A DNA stretch of 64,000 bases from Flagellimonas sp. CMM7. Its GTDB lineage: Bacteria > Bacteroidota > Bacteroidia > Flavobacteriales > Flavobacteriaceae. Where the stretch lies: positions 3,555,501 through 3,619,500 of the forward strand of contig NZ_CP090003.1 of assembly GCF_021390195.1 (NCBI RefSeq). The letters run 5' to 3'. Shown in pieces: positions 8,432 to 15,513 of this stretch. The notes under the pieces are model-generated. The model was not told where the DNA came from. It searched no databases and worked only from the letters and a program-made list of their open reading frames with translations. The position numbers and the translations under genes were made by a program. Each line of letters begins with the position of its first letter. Position 1 is the stretch's first letter.

Positions 8432-8872
8432 TTACACGGAAGCTGACTTAAGTTTAAAAAAGGGTGTCAGATGATTATTAAGGACATATTTCCAAGGGAT
8501 AACAACTATGTCCAGGATAACAGCAACAACACATATCCAAAGGAAGGATTCTGCTTCAGGAGTGACCAATGACGCTTCTTTCATTGGTAAATAAATACCA
8601 AGAGCCCAAGTCGCCTTATACGCAAGTTGTAAGAAAAGCAAGGGAAGCATTTTTAATGGATAACGAACCCCGATACCCATTAAAGTGGCATAAGATGCCC
8701 AAAAACTAAAAGCAACGCCAGTAATATAATCTAAAGGCTCATCAGGAAAGAGAAGATACTCCCATGCTTGAAAGGCAAGCCCGATAAATGTGAGCAAATA
8801 AAGCCCTCTCATCAGTACTAATCTAAGTTTAGAAAGTTTCTTGCCAGAATCTTGATTTGTGGTTGATTTCAT
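8432..8872 (-). CDS. Four-helix membrane protein, unknown family
   Basis: A 146-residue protein with a charged N-terminus (residues 1-18) and four hydrophobic segments (about 20-40, 48-68, 75-95 and 110-130). The size and topology recall DoxX-like proteins, but no signature residue was recognised and the family is left open. It is the first of the four genes carrying leader repeats in this operon; three units precede it in the 100-bp gap after the GIN-domain gene. The start chosen is the ATG that ends the proximal repeat unit (8870-8872). Confidence 0.72.
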   Translation of the reverse strand: MKSTTNQDSGKKLSKLRLVLMRGLYLLTFIGLAFQAWEYLLFPDEPLDYITGVAFSFWASYATLMGIGVRYPLKMLPLLFLQLAYKATWALGIYLPMKEASLVTPEAESFLWICVVAVILDIVVIPWKYVLNNHLTPFFKLKSASV

Positions 8873-8966
8873 GATTGTTCATTTTTTGATTGATGATGAT
8901 TGATGATGAATAATTGTAACTGTTCGTTTTTTGATTGATGATGATTGTTCGCTTATTGATTATTGG
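8870..8966 (-). repeat. Three-unit leader repeat between the GIN gene and the four-helix protein
   Basis: Nearly the whole 100-bp gap is made of this repeat. On the minus strand the units contain AAGCGAACAATCATCATC, then ATCAAAAAACGAACAGTTAC, then ATCAAAAAATGAACAATC before the ATG. The CATCATCAATC spacer also recurs. The gap looks built by duplication of one element. Confidence 0.82.
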
Positions 8967-8972
8967 TATGTT

Positions 8973-9533
8973 CTATTCTTCTTTCTTTTTATTGTTAAAA
9001 TCAATCTGATTGATCTCTCCCTTAATGTTTACTATTCCGGTCGATGTGTTTTCATGTTTTAAAAAATCATAAGACAATTCCATATCTGCAGAACTTTCAT
9101 CATAAAAGATTAGGTTCAATTTTTCTCCAGATACTTTACCCACAGTTTTAAAATGGGCTTGGGACCCGAATTTTAATGATGTGAGTTCTGGGTTGTCAAT
9201 ACGAATTGTTATGCTGTCTTTTTTCTTCAGTTTTTTAATGACCTCAATTACTAATTCTTCGTTCAGTACAGAAGTATTTATCGAGTCAATAAGGTGATTT
9301 GGTGCTTCAATGTTGATGCTAGGAGTTTCTCCTTGTTGAAAAAGGATTTTAACACGACTATCAACAGAAATACTGTTAAAACTGGGCATTGACCTATCTT
9401 CTGAAACCATTTTTATTGGAATTTTATTGGCATCCCCGTTTCTAATATGGCTATGGACAGACAATTGAAATGCTAAAGAAAAAAAGAGCAAAGCACCCAA
9501 TATGCTCAGTAAAATAAGATTACTTTTTTTCAT
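8973..9533 (-). CDS. GIN-domain (DUF2807-like) membrane-anchored protein
   Basis: A 186-residue protein with one N-terminal membrane segment (about residues 5-25), followed by an exported beta-rich domain. The stretch FNSISVDSRVKILFQQGE (about 52-69), the later IRIDNPELTSLKFGSQAHF, and alternating short hydrophobic strands fit the GIN (DUF2807) fold, a right-handed beta-helix common in Bacteroidota. Family members are often next to ABC exporters and GntR regulators. Its start overlaps the end of the GntR gene by 14 nt, which suggests translational coupling. Function is unknown; a cell-envelope role is inferred. It is shorter than most GIN proteins. Confidence 0.75.
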   Translation of the reverse strand: MKKSNLILLSILGALLFFSLAFQLSVHSHIRNGDANKIPIKMVSEDRSMPSFNSISVDSRVKILFQQGETPSINIEAPNHLIDSINTSVLNEELVIEVIKKLKKKDSITIRIDNPELTSLKFGSQAHFKTVGKVSGEKLNLIFYDESSADMELSYDFLKHENTSTGIVNIKGEINQIDFNNKKKEE

Positions 9534-9888
9534 TTTTTTGTTGGTTGAATGTGTTTTTCAAGTCATCAAAAGAAATATTCAAAAGATTCATTTTTTTGAA
9601 AACTTCTGGTAACATATGTTCCATAAATTCCTTCTTTTTAATGGCCAGTACTTTGGCATAACCATCATCAGATACAAAGTATCCAATCCCTCTTTTGTTG
9701 TAAATCACCTCTAAGTCCTGCAAATGATTAAAGGCACGTATTGCTGTGTTCGGGTTTACTTCTACCATCATTGCAACTTCCCTCACAGAGGGAATCCTTT
9801 CGCCTTCTTTCCAGCGTTTCATCAGAATGTTTTCGTAAAAGAAATCCACAATCTGTAGGTAAATAGGTTTGCCATTATCAAAGTCCAT
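9520..9888 (-). CDS. GntR-family transcriptional regulator, YtrA type
   Basis: A 122-residue DNA-binding protein. The N-terminal winged helix (about residues 1-75) contains PIYLQIVDFFYENIL, GERIPSVREVAMMVEVNPNT and IRAFNHLQDLEVIYNKRGIG, all classic for GntR. The C-terminus is only about 45 residues, as in the YtrA subfamily, which lacks a large ligand domain and usually represses a linked ABC transporter operon. It lies 2 nt after the permease gene and overlaps the GIN gene. A 26-bp palindrome at 11482-11507, just after the promoter of the ABC operon, is the likely operator, so the protein probably represses its own operon. Confidence 0.9.
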   Translation of the reverse strand: MDFDNGKPIYLQIVDFFYENILMKRWKEGERIPSVREVAMMVEVNPNTAIRAFNHLQDLEVIYNKRGIGYFVSDDGYAKVLAIKKKEFMEHMLPEVFKKMNLLNISFDDLKNTFNQQKNEKK

Positions 9889-9890
9889 AT

Positions 9891-10643
9891 TTACACCTCC
9901 TTTTCAATCATTTTAAAATAGGCTACTACAAGCATAATGGGCCCAAACAGTAAACCATAGAACCATTTGCCCATTGTGGAAAAGTCTTCACCAACTTTAT
10001 CAATTGCCTCAGATCCTATAGTCTCTCCAGAAAAAACCCCATAACTGTGATTGAATATTGCGAAAAGGATGAAATTGAACAATAAAAAAACTAATGCAAC
10101 TAAGCCTAAAACCAATACGGTCTTGCCTATTCTGTTTCTTGCAAAAGTGATGGCACCAACTAAAAATATGGGTTGGATTATGAAATACATTTTTACGACA
10201 TTCCAATAGTGCTCTGTAAAGACGGATAGTACATTAAAGTTTGCATTAAAGATTACTGTACCAACGGTGATGGCAAACATTCCCACAAGTATTGCCCATA
10301 AAGAAAATACGACAGTATAAATGATGGTTAATGTGAACCATTTTGCAGCAAGTCTTTCTGGAATTGATATGGGGAGCGATAGGTATAAATGGTTTGATTT
10401 AGTATCATTGAACTCTCTAAAAAGCGAAAAAGTGAACAAAATTCCCATTGGAATATAAAAGAATCCAAAAATTCCAAAAAACTCCTCCAATGCTAGCTTT
10501 TTATCCCATCCCATATTCAGTATGCAAAACAAAAAGAGCAGCACCGCAGCGACCAATAGACCGGTTATAAAGGTTGCTTTATGGATGGTTAGATCACGAC
10601 GTATAAATTGCCCAATTCTTGAAAGACTAAACTCCTGTGCCAT
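9891..10643 (-). CDS. ABC transporter permease
   Basis: A 250-residue integral membrane protein with about six hydrophobic segments, spaced as in ABC-2-type permeases of small export systems. It contains LFREFNDTKSNHLYLSLPIS (about residues 71-90), typical of the cytoplasmic loop after the second helix. Its start overlaps the ATPase gene by 17 nt, so the two are translationally coupled and almost certainly form one transporter. The substrate cannot be read from sequence; YtrA-linked systems elsewhere respond to cell-envelope stress or peptide antibiotics. Confidence 0.85.
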   Translation of the reverse strand: MAQEFSLSRIGQFIRRDLTIHKATFITGLLVAAVLLFLFCILNMGWDKKLALEEFFGIFGFFYIPMGILFTFSLFREFNDTKSNHLYLSLPISIPERLAAKWFTLTIIYTVVFSLWAILVGMFAITVGTVIFNANFNVLSVFTEHYWNVVKMYFIIQPIFLVGAITFARNRIGKTVLVLGLVALVFLLFNFILFAIFNHSYGVFSGETIGSEAIDKVGEDFSTMGKWFYGLLFGPIMLVVAYFKMIEKEV

Positions 10644-11478
10644 GGTGGATACTTTTTAGAACTGTGTTTATTTTGTTAGGTTCACTCAAAACGCCATTGA
10701 ATAAGAGTTCAAGGTCTACCTCGCTCTCTTCTCTTTCATTTCGAGCCAAAATTGTCTTACCTCCAAAAGATGACTCAGAATAAAGAATGGAAGATTCTTC
10801 AATATTAGAGGCTTTTCCAAACCAGAGACCTTCTGAAACGGTTTCCAAAGATTCATCAAAAATTACATGAGCATTGTCCAAAACAACCACATGATTAATA
10901 AGGCTATGCAAGTCTCTCACCTGATGTGTTGAAATAACAATACATTTCCCCTCATCCACTGCGGATGCCATAACTTTTCTAAACTGGCTTTTTGAAGGGA
11001 TATCCAATCCGTTGGTTGGCTCATCCATTAATAACACCTTAGTATTGGCGGCAATACCAAATGCAATCAGTACTTTTTTCTTTTGGCCAAAAGACAACTT
11101 GGAAATTAGGCTGATAGGGGAAAGCTTAAACTCTTCTATAAGTTCGTAAAACTGCTCTTTAGAAAACTTTGGATAAAAAGGAGATTGTACTTTTTCAAAA
11201 GTAGCAATTGATAAACTAGGCAACTCAAAGTCTTCTGTAATAAAAAACACATGTTGTAATGCCTCTACATTTCTTTCTTTAGTGCTTTCTCCAAGAAGAG
11301 TACAGGTGCCCGACTTTGGAAAGAGCAACCCCGTCATAATCTTCATTAAGGTACTCTTACCTTCCCCATTTTTACCAAACAAGCCATAAATATTACCTGT
11401 ATTAAAATCCAGATTAATGGATTTGAGTACGGGACGGCTATTTTGGTAGTTGAAATTTAATTGTCTGACCGATAGCAT
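10627..11478 (-). CDS. ABC transporter ATP-binding protein
   Basis: A 283-residue ATPase with Walker A GKNGEGKST (residues 35-43), signature LSFGQKKK (about 131-138), Walker B VLLMDEPTNGLD (about 152-163) and the switch histidine in ISTHQVRDL. It drives the adjoining permease (17-nt overlap). It is the first gene of an operon of eight minus-strand genes reaching 6524. A consensus promoter (11508-11537) and a palindromic operator (11482-11507) lie directly before its start, leaving a leader of roughly 25 nt. The C-terminal 60 residues are a small accessory domain of unknown role. Confidence 0.92.
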   Translation of the reverse strand: MLSVRQLNFNYQNSRPVLKSINLDFNTGNIYGLFGKNGEGKSTLMKIMTGLLFPKSGTCTLLGESTKERNVEALQHVFFITEDFELPSLSIATFEKVQSPFYPKFSKEQFYELIEEFKLSPISLISKLSFGQKKKVLIAFGIAANTKVLLMDEPTNGLDIPSKSQFRKVMASAVDEGKCIVISTHQVRDLHSLINHVVVLDNAHVIFDESLETVSEGLWFGKASNIEESSILYSESSFGGKTILARNEREESEVDLELLFNGVLSEPNKINTVLKSIHHGTGV

Positions 11479-11481
11479 TTA

Positions 11482-11507
11482 TAGTGTATTAGATAACTAG
11501 AACACTA
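11482..11507 (-). promoter_or_regulatory. 26-bp palindromic operator of the GntR/ABC operon
   Basis: The arms TAGTGT...ACACTA, with inner TAG...CTA, are symmetric; only the two-base steps AT/GA and the centre deviate. The site lies directly between the -7 element and the ABC ATPase start, at the expected transcription start, where a bound repressor would block the polymerase. Its TAGTGTAT-like arms resemble known YtrA-type operators. Confidence 0.75.
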
Positions 11508-11537
11508 CAAATATATATGAAAATCCTATACTTACAA
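11508..11537 (-). promoter_or_regulatory. Bacteroidetes-type promoter of the GntR/ABC operon
   Basis: On the minus strand TTG (11535-11537), a 19-nt spacer and TATATTTG (11508-11515) match the primary-sigma consensus. Transcription should start inside the palindrome at 11482-11507. Confidence 0.8.
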
Positions 11538-11574
11538 ATATTTTTTAAAAAAAGCGACTGATTTTGAGGGAGTT

Positions 11575-12165
11575 CTAGTTGATTAACGCAAAGGATTTAG
11601 TGATGTTCTCAAAGTCCATTCTGTAGGTATCTTTCCTATTTTGCATGGTCCAAGCCATTATCATGTAAACTTTTTCATCACCTTCAATGAAAGTTAAGAA
11701 ATAGGTGATTTTATCTTCTATTCCTTCTACCTTTCCATCAATTTCCACCATTTCTGCATCTAGTCCATTAACCTGCATGCTTGCTGGAGTGGTCTCACTT
11801 TCTATATTCATGCTTTCAGCAAACAGTTGCATTTGCACATCTCTATAGTTTTCCACTAAGGAATATTCATCATTATACTGATCTAATTCCTTAAAAACAT
11901 CAACAAATTCTTCTTTTGGCTCATCAATGACAATAACATACGTTTCTTTAAAAACATTTTGGTATTGTAATGAAGCCTCATCATTGAGTGTTGATGTTTT
12001 CCTCATATATTTTGGAAGGTTTACTTTGTATTCGTTATTGATCTCTATTTGATTGAAATTTTCAATATCAGAAGTACCTTCTTTTTCTTTTGTCTTGAAA
12101 TTTATACATGAAGTCAAAGAAAAACCTAGAATGATGAACAGTAGGATTGTGAAGAGTTTTTTCAT
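11575..12165 (-). CDS. Predicted lipoprotein, unknown function
   Basis: A 196-residue protein with an SPII signal peptide ending GFSLTSC (Cys20). The mature part has an early YKVNLPKYMRKTS segment (about residues 47-59), then mixed alpha/beta sequence with several acidic stretches. No family is recognised; the layout resembles small periplasmic lipoproteins of the PsbP-like type, but this is a guess. It sits alone between the ABC operon promoter and the AHSA1/ArsR pair. A 20-bp palindrome lies about 90 bp upstream of its start. An overlapping frame with an earlier start at 12253 was rejected because it lacks the signal peptide. Confidence 0.78.
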   Translation of the reverse strand: MKKLFTILLFIILGFSLTSCINFKTKEKEGTSDIENFNQIEINNEYKVNLPKYMRKTSTLNDEASLQYQNVFKETYVIVIDEPKEEFVDVFKELDQYNDEYSLVENYRDVQMQLFAESMNIESETTPASMQVNGLDAEMVEIDGKVEGIEDKITYFLTFIEGDEKVYMIMAWTMQNRKDTYRMDFENITKSFALIN

Positions 12166-12252
12166 GGAGGAAAGTTGGCTGTTGGTTATAAAAACGATTA
12201 TTGCTTTGTAATGTTGTAATTGAGTTTACTGGAATCTTATCCAGCTTTTTCA

Positions 12253-12272
12253 TTATACTTTTAAAAGTATAA
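12253..12272. promoter_or_regulatory. 20-bp perfect palindrome
   Basis: A perfect inverted repeat with half-site TTATACTTTT and no spacer, between the terminator at 12281-12308 and the lipoprotein start at 12165. It could be a regulator site for the lipoprotein gene. An AT-only palindrome of this length can also arise by chance in AT-rich DNA. Confidence 0.35.
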
Positions 12273-12280
12273 AATGTTCC

Positions 12281-12308
12281 ATAAAAAAAGCCCCATTAGT
12301 TGGGGCTT
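12281..12308 (-). terminator. Rho-independent terminator after the AHSA1 gene
   Basis: On the minus strand the stem AAGCCCCA / TGGGGCTT (8 bp) is followed by a run of seven T. It lies about 22 nt after the stop of the AHSA1-family gene, ending the ArsR/AHSA1 transcript. Confidence 0.88.
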
Positions 12309-12329
12309 GGATTAAAATGAAAGCTTGTT

Positions 12330-12788
12330 TTAGCTATTCTGTAAAAACTCATGAAGCCTTTCAAAAACGGAGCCCCAACCGTTGTAGAAGCCCATCTGCT
12401 CTTGTTGTTTGCAATACTCCTCTGTTTCGTGAACACAATTAAAGGTAAAATGGGTTTTATCACCATCGGCATTAAAGATTGCCTGTATTTCTACACCTTC
12501 TGTCATGGGTTTAAAGTTAGCAGTGGATACTATTTTTTTGTGCATGACTATTTCGGAATACACACCATCTGCAATGAATTCATTTCCGTCGGGCATTCGC
12601 ATCGCATACTTCCAATTTCCCCCAACTTTAAAATCATGTTCCAATACTTTGGTTTCCATTCCCTTTGGCCCCCACCATTGGGCAACATGCTCAGGTTGTG
12701 TCCAGGCTTCCCACACCAATGCAATAGGCGCTTCAAAAGTTCTTTCCAAGGTTAGTGTTCTGTTTTTGGGATTGTTTACTTCACTCAT
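12330..12788 (-). CDS. SRPBCC (AHSA1-type) domain protein
   Basis: A 152-residue single-domain protein of the START/Bet v1-like SRPBCC fold. The opening LERTFEAPIALVWEAWTQ, then the WWGPKGME segment and the GNWKYAMRMPDG stretch are typical of the AHSA1 branch, which forms a hydrophobic pocket for small ligands. The ligand is unknown. Its start overlaps the ArsR gene by 8 nt, a very common pairing in which the ArsR-type repressor controls an SRPBCC protein. A strong terminator follows. Family assignment is firm; function is not. Confidence 0.9.
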   Translation of the reverse strand: MSEVNNPKNRTLTLERTFEAPIALVWEAWTQPEHVAQWWGPKGMETKVLEHDFKVGGNWKYAMRMPDGNEFIADGVYSEIVMHKKIVSTANFKPMTEGVEIQAIFNADGDKTHFTFNCVHETEEYCKQQEQMGFYNGWGSVFERLHEFLQNS

Positions 12789-13110
12789 CTTTTTTGTTTT
12801 TATTCTGTAATTGGGTTAGGTAATTTTCAAAAGAATCCAGCTTTTCTTCCCATAGATCTCTATATTGATCTATCCATAAAAAAGCGGGAATAAGGTTTTT
12901 CGGTTGAATCATGCAGTAGCGCTCCCTTCCTTGTTGATTAAAGGTCACAATACCACATTCCTCCAGTATTTTTAGATGTTTTGATATGGCAGGCCTACTC
13001 ACATCAAATTTTTCGGCTACAGTGTTTACGGTCAATGTCTCTTTGGACAAAAGCTGAATGATATCTCTACGGACTGGGTCTGCAATGGCTTGAAAAACGT
13101 CTCTTCTCAT
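12781..13110 (-). CDS. ArsR-family transcriptional regulator
   Basis: A 109-residue winged-helix protein. It contains FQAIADPVRRDIIQLL, the recognition helix SRPAISKHLKILEECGIV (about residues 44-61) and the wing with GRERYCMIQ. No CxC metal-binding motif sits at the recognition helix, so it belongs to the metal-independent branch usually linked to AHSA1 proteins. It is translated with the downstream SRPBCC gene (8-nt overlap). Two 16-bp sites sharing GTAA and GGTTAC ends overlap its promoter, strong evidence for autoregulation. Confidence 0.92.
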   Translation of the reverse strand: MRRDVFQAIADPVRRDIIQLLSKETLTVNTVAEKFDVSRPAISKHLKILEECGIVTFNQQGRERYCMIQPKNLIPAFLWIDQYRDLWEEKLDSFENYLTQLQNKNKKDE

Positions 13111-13117
13111 ATTATAG

Positions 13118-13163
13118 GTAACCGATTGGTTACAAATATAAATGTAATCATTCGGTTACACAA
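13118..13163 (-). promoter_or_regulatory. Promoter with two operator copies before the ArsR gene
   Basis: On the minus strand TTG (13161-13163), a 20-nt spacer and TATATTTG (13133-13140) form a consensus promoter. A perfect inverted repeat GTAACCGATTGGTTAC occupies 13118-13133. A related site GTAATCATTCGGTTAC occupies 13144-13159, wholly inside the spacer. The two sites are 26 bp apart centre to centre, so a dimer on each would cover the promoter. Confidence 0.78.
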
Positions 13164-13195
13164 ATAAATTTTTGGTCATTCAAGTATGGGTTGGG

Positions 13196-13690
13196 TTAAT
13201 TCTCCGGTACATGGAACTTCAATCCTTTGGATAATCTATCCATCATTTTTAGAATCCGTATTGCCTTGGTTTCATCTGTTTTGGCGTTGTAAATCCAATC
13301 TATGTAGGCTTTTTGACTGCCCTCCGCAAAAGAATGAAAGGTTGTTAGAAGTTGTTCGGGTTCATTTTTAAAACATTCCAAAATTTCATCTGGAATTTCA
13401 AAAGAAGAATGGTCAGCATAAAGAATCACCTTTACATAATCACCATTCGTTTTGTTGATTTTTTTTCTAATTGCTGCTTTAACTGGAAGGAAGAGTTGAC
13501 CGTTGCCCATGGGCATGAGCTTGTGCTGGTTTAATGTATAACCATCTATGGAGCCTCTTACTTTTACCCATCCAAATGGTGTGTTTTTGTTTTGTAGCAC
13601 CTCAGAAATAGCTGCGTAAGTCCAGCCTCCTTTACCTGGGAATTTTTGAAGTAGATATTCTTGGTTCACAAGCGGTTTTTCCTTCTTCAT
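13196..13690 (-). CDS. DUF1905 / YdeI-like protein
   Basis: A 164-residue protein. The N-terminal part (about residues 15-95) has GGWTYAAISEVL and FGWVKVRGSIDGY, the pattern of DUF1905. The C-terminal part ends with QKAYIDWIYNAKTDETKAIR and a basic helix, the YdeI/OmdA-type segment. Members are small soluble proteins, sometimes called bacteriocin-protection proteins, with no proven biochemical role. It stands between the ArsR promoter region and a hairpin at 13731-13754, so it is probably a separate transcript. Assignment to the family is good. Confidence 0.82.
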   Translation of the reverse strand: MKKEKPLVNQEYLLQKFPGKGGWTYAAISEVLQNKNTPFGWVKVRGSIDGYTLNQHKLMPMGNGQLFLPVKAAIRKKINKTNGDYVKVILYADHSSFEIPDEILECFKNEPEQLLTTFHSFAEGSQKAYIDWIYNAKTDETKAIRILKMMDRLSKGLKFHVPEN

Positions 13691-13730
13691 TATTTAAGGA
13701 GAATTGTGATCTGATTTCCAATATCAGAAA

Positions 13731-13754
13731 GAGGCATCTTTATAAAGATACCTC
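13731..13754 (-). terminator. Hairpin after the ABM-like gene
   Basis: An inverted repeat GAGG-ATCTTTATAAAGAT-CCTC with one mismatched pair, followed on the minus strand by TTTCT. It lies 17 nt beyond the stop of the gene at 13771-14097 and 41 nt before the DUF1905 gene, and fits a modest terminator. Confidence 0.5.
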
Positions 13755-13770
13755 TTAACCGATCAGTAAT

Positions 13771-14097
13771 TTAATAGCTACGAAGTATTTCAAAATGTGA
13801 AACACCTTGTTCAGACTTCGAATTATCTGCTTCCTCCATAAGCTCAAAATAGGCTTGGCAAGCCAGATTTTTTTCGGCATTGCCCAATGCCGTTTTTGCA
13901 TCTTCAATGGTTTCCCAGTATACCAAATCAATATAGTTTCTATCAAATTTCTCCAGTAAATCTCTTTTTAAAAAACCTTTTTGATTTTGCAGAAAATCGT
14001 TTTGCAGTGCTTCAGAAGCTTGCATTAACTCAGCTTCCGTAACTCCTTCCTTGATGGTAAAAGGAGCCCATTCCAACAGTTGTTTGTCTTTGTTCAT
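13771..14097 (-). CDS. Small dimeric alpha/beta-barrel (ABM-like) protein
   Basis: A 108-residue soluble protein. The opening EWAPFTIKEGVTEAELMQAS, the central FLQNQKGFLKRDLL and YIDLVYWETIEDAKTA fit the small ferredoxin-like fold of antibiotic-biosynthesis-monooxygenase (ABM) domains, which often serve as quinol or haem-linked monooxygenases or as binding proteins. No catalytic residue can be named. It lies about 75 bp after the WYL-type regulator and may be controlled by it. Family assignment rests on pattern only. Confidence 0.7.
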   Translation of the reverse strand: MNKDKQLLEWAPFTIKEGVTEAELMQASEALQNDFLQNQKGFLKRDLLEKFDRNYIDLVYWETIEDAKTALGNAEKNLACQAYFELMEEADNSKSEQGVSHFEILRSY

Positions 14098-14170
14098 TTC
14101 TTGACGGTTGTATTTTTTAATTGTATAACAAAATTAAAAAAGCTGGGTGTCAACTGTATGTCAGTAGTGT

Positions 14171-14866
14171 TTAGGAACAATTCTCCAATTGTGTATTAAA
14201 ATAATCTTGCAAGCTGAAAGACTTTGCTTTTTCAGAAGTGGAGGACAATGTTTTTAATTCCAGAATTCGATCTAACCTAAAATTACGAATCTCATCCCTA
14301 TGATGGCAAAAGGCAATTAAAATCCAACAATCGTCATTAAAATAAAGCCCTAATGGCTCTACATCGCGTTTGGTTACTTTATCGCTATATATGGTATGGT
14401 AGGTAATGTCAAGTAATCCAAAAGAGGTAATTGATTTCTGAATTATGGACAGAAATTTACTGGTAGGAGAGGTTTCGTTTTTATGATGATGGATGATTCT
14501 GCTCTCTAACAATTCTACCTTTTCTTTTTGTCCATTTTTTAAAACAGACTTTATTTTGGTCAAAACGGAAGCATAATTTTTTATGATGGAACTCTCTGCA
14601 TTTTGGTGAACAAACCTTTCTGCTGTCACCAGGGCATTTGCTTCTTCCTCTGTAAAAGAAACGGGAGGCAGGCTATACCCATCCACAATAAAATACCCGG
14701 TTCCAGCTTCAGAACCAATTGGCACCCCTGATTCTTGCAATGTTTTTATATCGCGGTAAACGGTACGCAAACTAATATCAAAACTAGAAGCAATTTCTTT
14801 TGCTGTAATTACTCGTTTGGATTGTAGTTTTACTAAGATGGCCGTAATTCTTGTGAGTCTGTTCAT
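14171..14866 (-). CDS. YafY-type HTH and WYL-domain transcriptional regulator
   Basis: A 231-residue regulator from the ATG at 14866, giving the usual YafY start MNRLTRITAILVKLQS. An upstream ATG at 14923 would add 19 atypical residues and was rejected. The N-terminal HTH_11 domain (about residues 1-60) has TAKEIASSFDISLRTVYRDI. The C-terminal WYL domain (about 120-215) has LGLYFNDDCWILIAFCHHR and FRLDRI. WYL domains sense nucleic acids or small ligands. Related proteins in Bacteroidota commonly sit beside small ABM-like or glyoxalase-like genes, as here. Confidence 0.88.
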   Translation of the reverse strand: MNRLTRITAILVKLQSKRVITAKEIASSFDISLRTVYRDIKTLQESGVPIGSEAGTGYFIVDGYSLPPVSFTEEEANALVTAERFVHQNAESSIIKNYASVLTKIKSVLKNGQKEKVELLESRIIHHHKNETSPTSKFLSIIQKSITSFGLLDITYHTIYSDKVTKRDVEPLGLYFNDDCWILIAFCHHRDEIRNFRLDRILELKTLSSTSEKAKSFSLQDYFNTQLENCS

Positions 14867-15006
14867 GTATTTAGAATAAACTTTAAGGTTTAGATGCAGG
14901 GATTTTGGTACGTTGCTAAGCAATGCATTCCATCTATAAATTTACTGAGATAAAGTTAAAAACAACTCGGATTTTCCCAAACCGTTTTGTTCTACCAACT
15001 GCTTTT

Positions 15007-15447
15007 TTAATTCCAAAGTGGTTTGTGAGTGCTTATTGCAACTCGGTTCCAAACATTTATGACCGAGATAGCCATGATAATTTTCGAAAAGTAATGCTCA
15101 TCAAATTTTTCAATTGCTTTTTTATACGTTTCATCAGTCAGTCCGTTCCTATGAATTAGGGTTACTTCTTCAGTAATTTGAAGAATAACTTGCTCTTCTT
15201 CTGAAAATACCTCCGCTGTTTGCCAAGCATCCAACAAAAAAAGGCGCTGTTGGCTTTCGCCATTTTTCAACGCTTCTTTTGTGTGCATATCTATACAGAA
15301 AGCACATCCATTAAGTTGTGAGGCTCTAATTTTTATTAGCTCATAATGCGCTTTGCTCAATCCACTTTGTTTCATATAATCCTCTAAGCCAAAAATGGCT
15401 TTATAGGCTAAGGGTTCTGCTACGTCAATTTGAATTCTTTCGTTCAT
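15007..15447 (-). CDS. Carboxymuconolactone decarboxylase / AhpD-family protein
   Basis: A 146-residue protein from the ATG at 15447 (MNERIQIDVAEPLAY). An upstream start at 15498 is possible but atypical. It carries the AhpD-type redox motif CAFCIDMHTKEA (Cys-x-x-Cys, about residues 58-69 from this start) preceded by IKIRASQLNG. Such proteins act as alkylhydroperoxidases or protein disulphide reductants. It lies 66 bp after the Crp-like gene on the same strand, and that regulator could control it. Family assignment is firm; the substrate is unknown. Confidence 0.88.
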   Translation of the reverse strand: MNERIQIDVAEPLAYKAIFGLEDYMKQSGLSKAHYELIKIRASQLNGCAFCIDMHTKEALKNGESQQRLFLLDAWQTAEVFSEEEQVILQITEEVTLIHRNGLTDETYKKAIEKFDEHYFSKIIMAISVINVWNRVAISTHKPLWN

Positions 15448-15513
15448 TTTAAGTATATTTTTGATTGTTGATGCAAAGTTAAATGCACCAATCTTCAAAA
15501 AACTTAAACCCGC

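Noticed and set aside
12351..12810. Plus-strand open frames opposite the AHSA1 gene
   Set aside because: They lie fully inside a well-supported minus-strand gene and its terminator, and give low-complexity products without domains.
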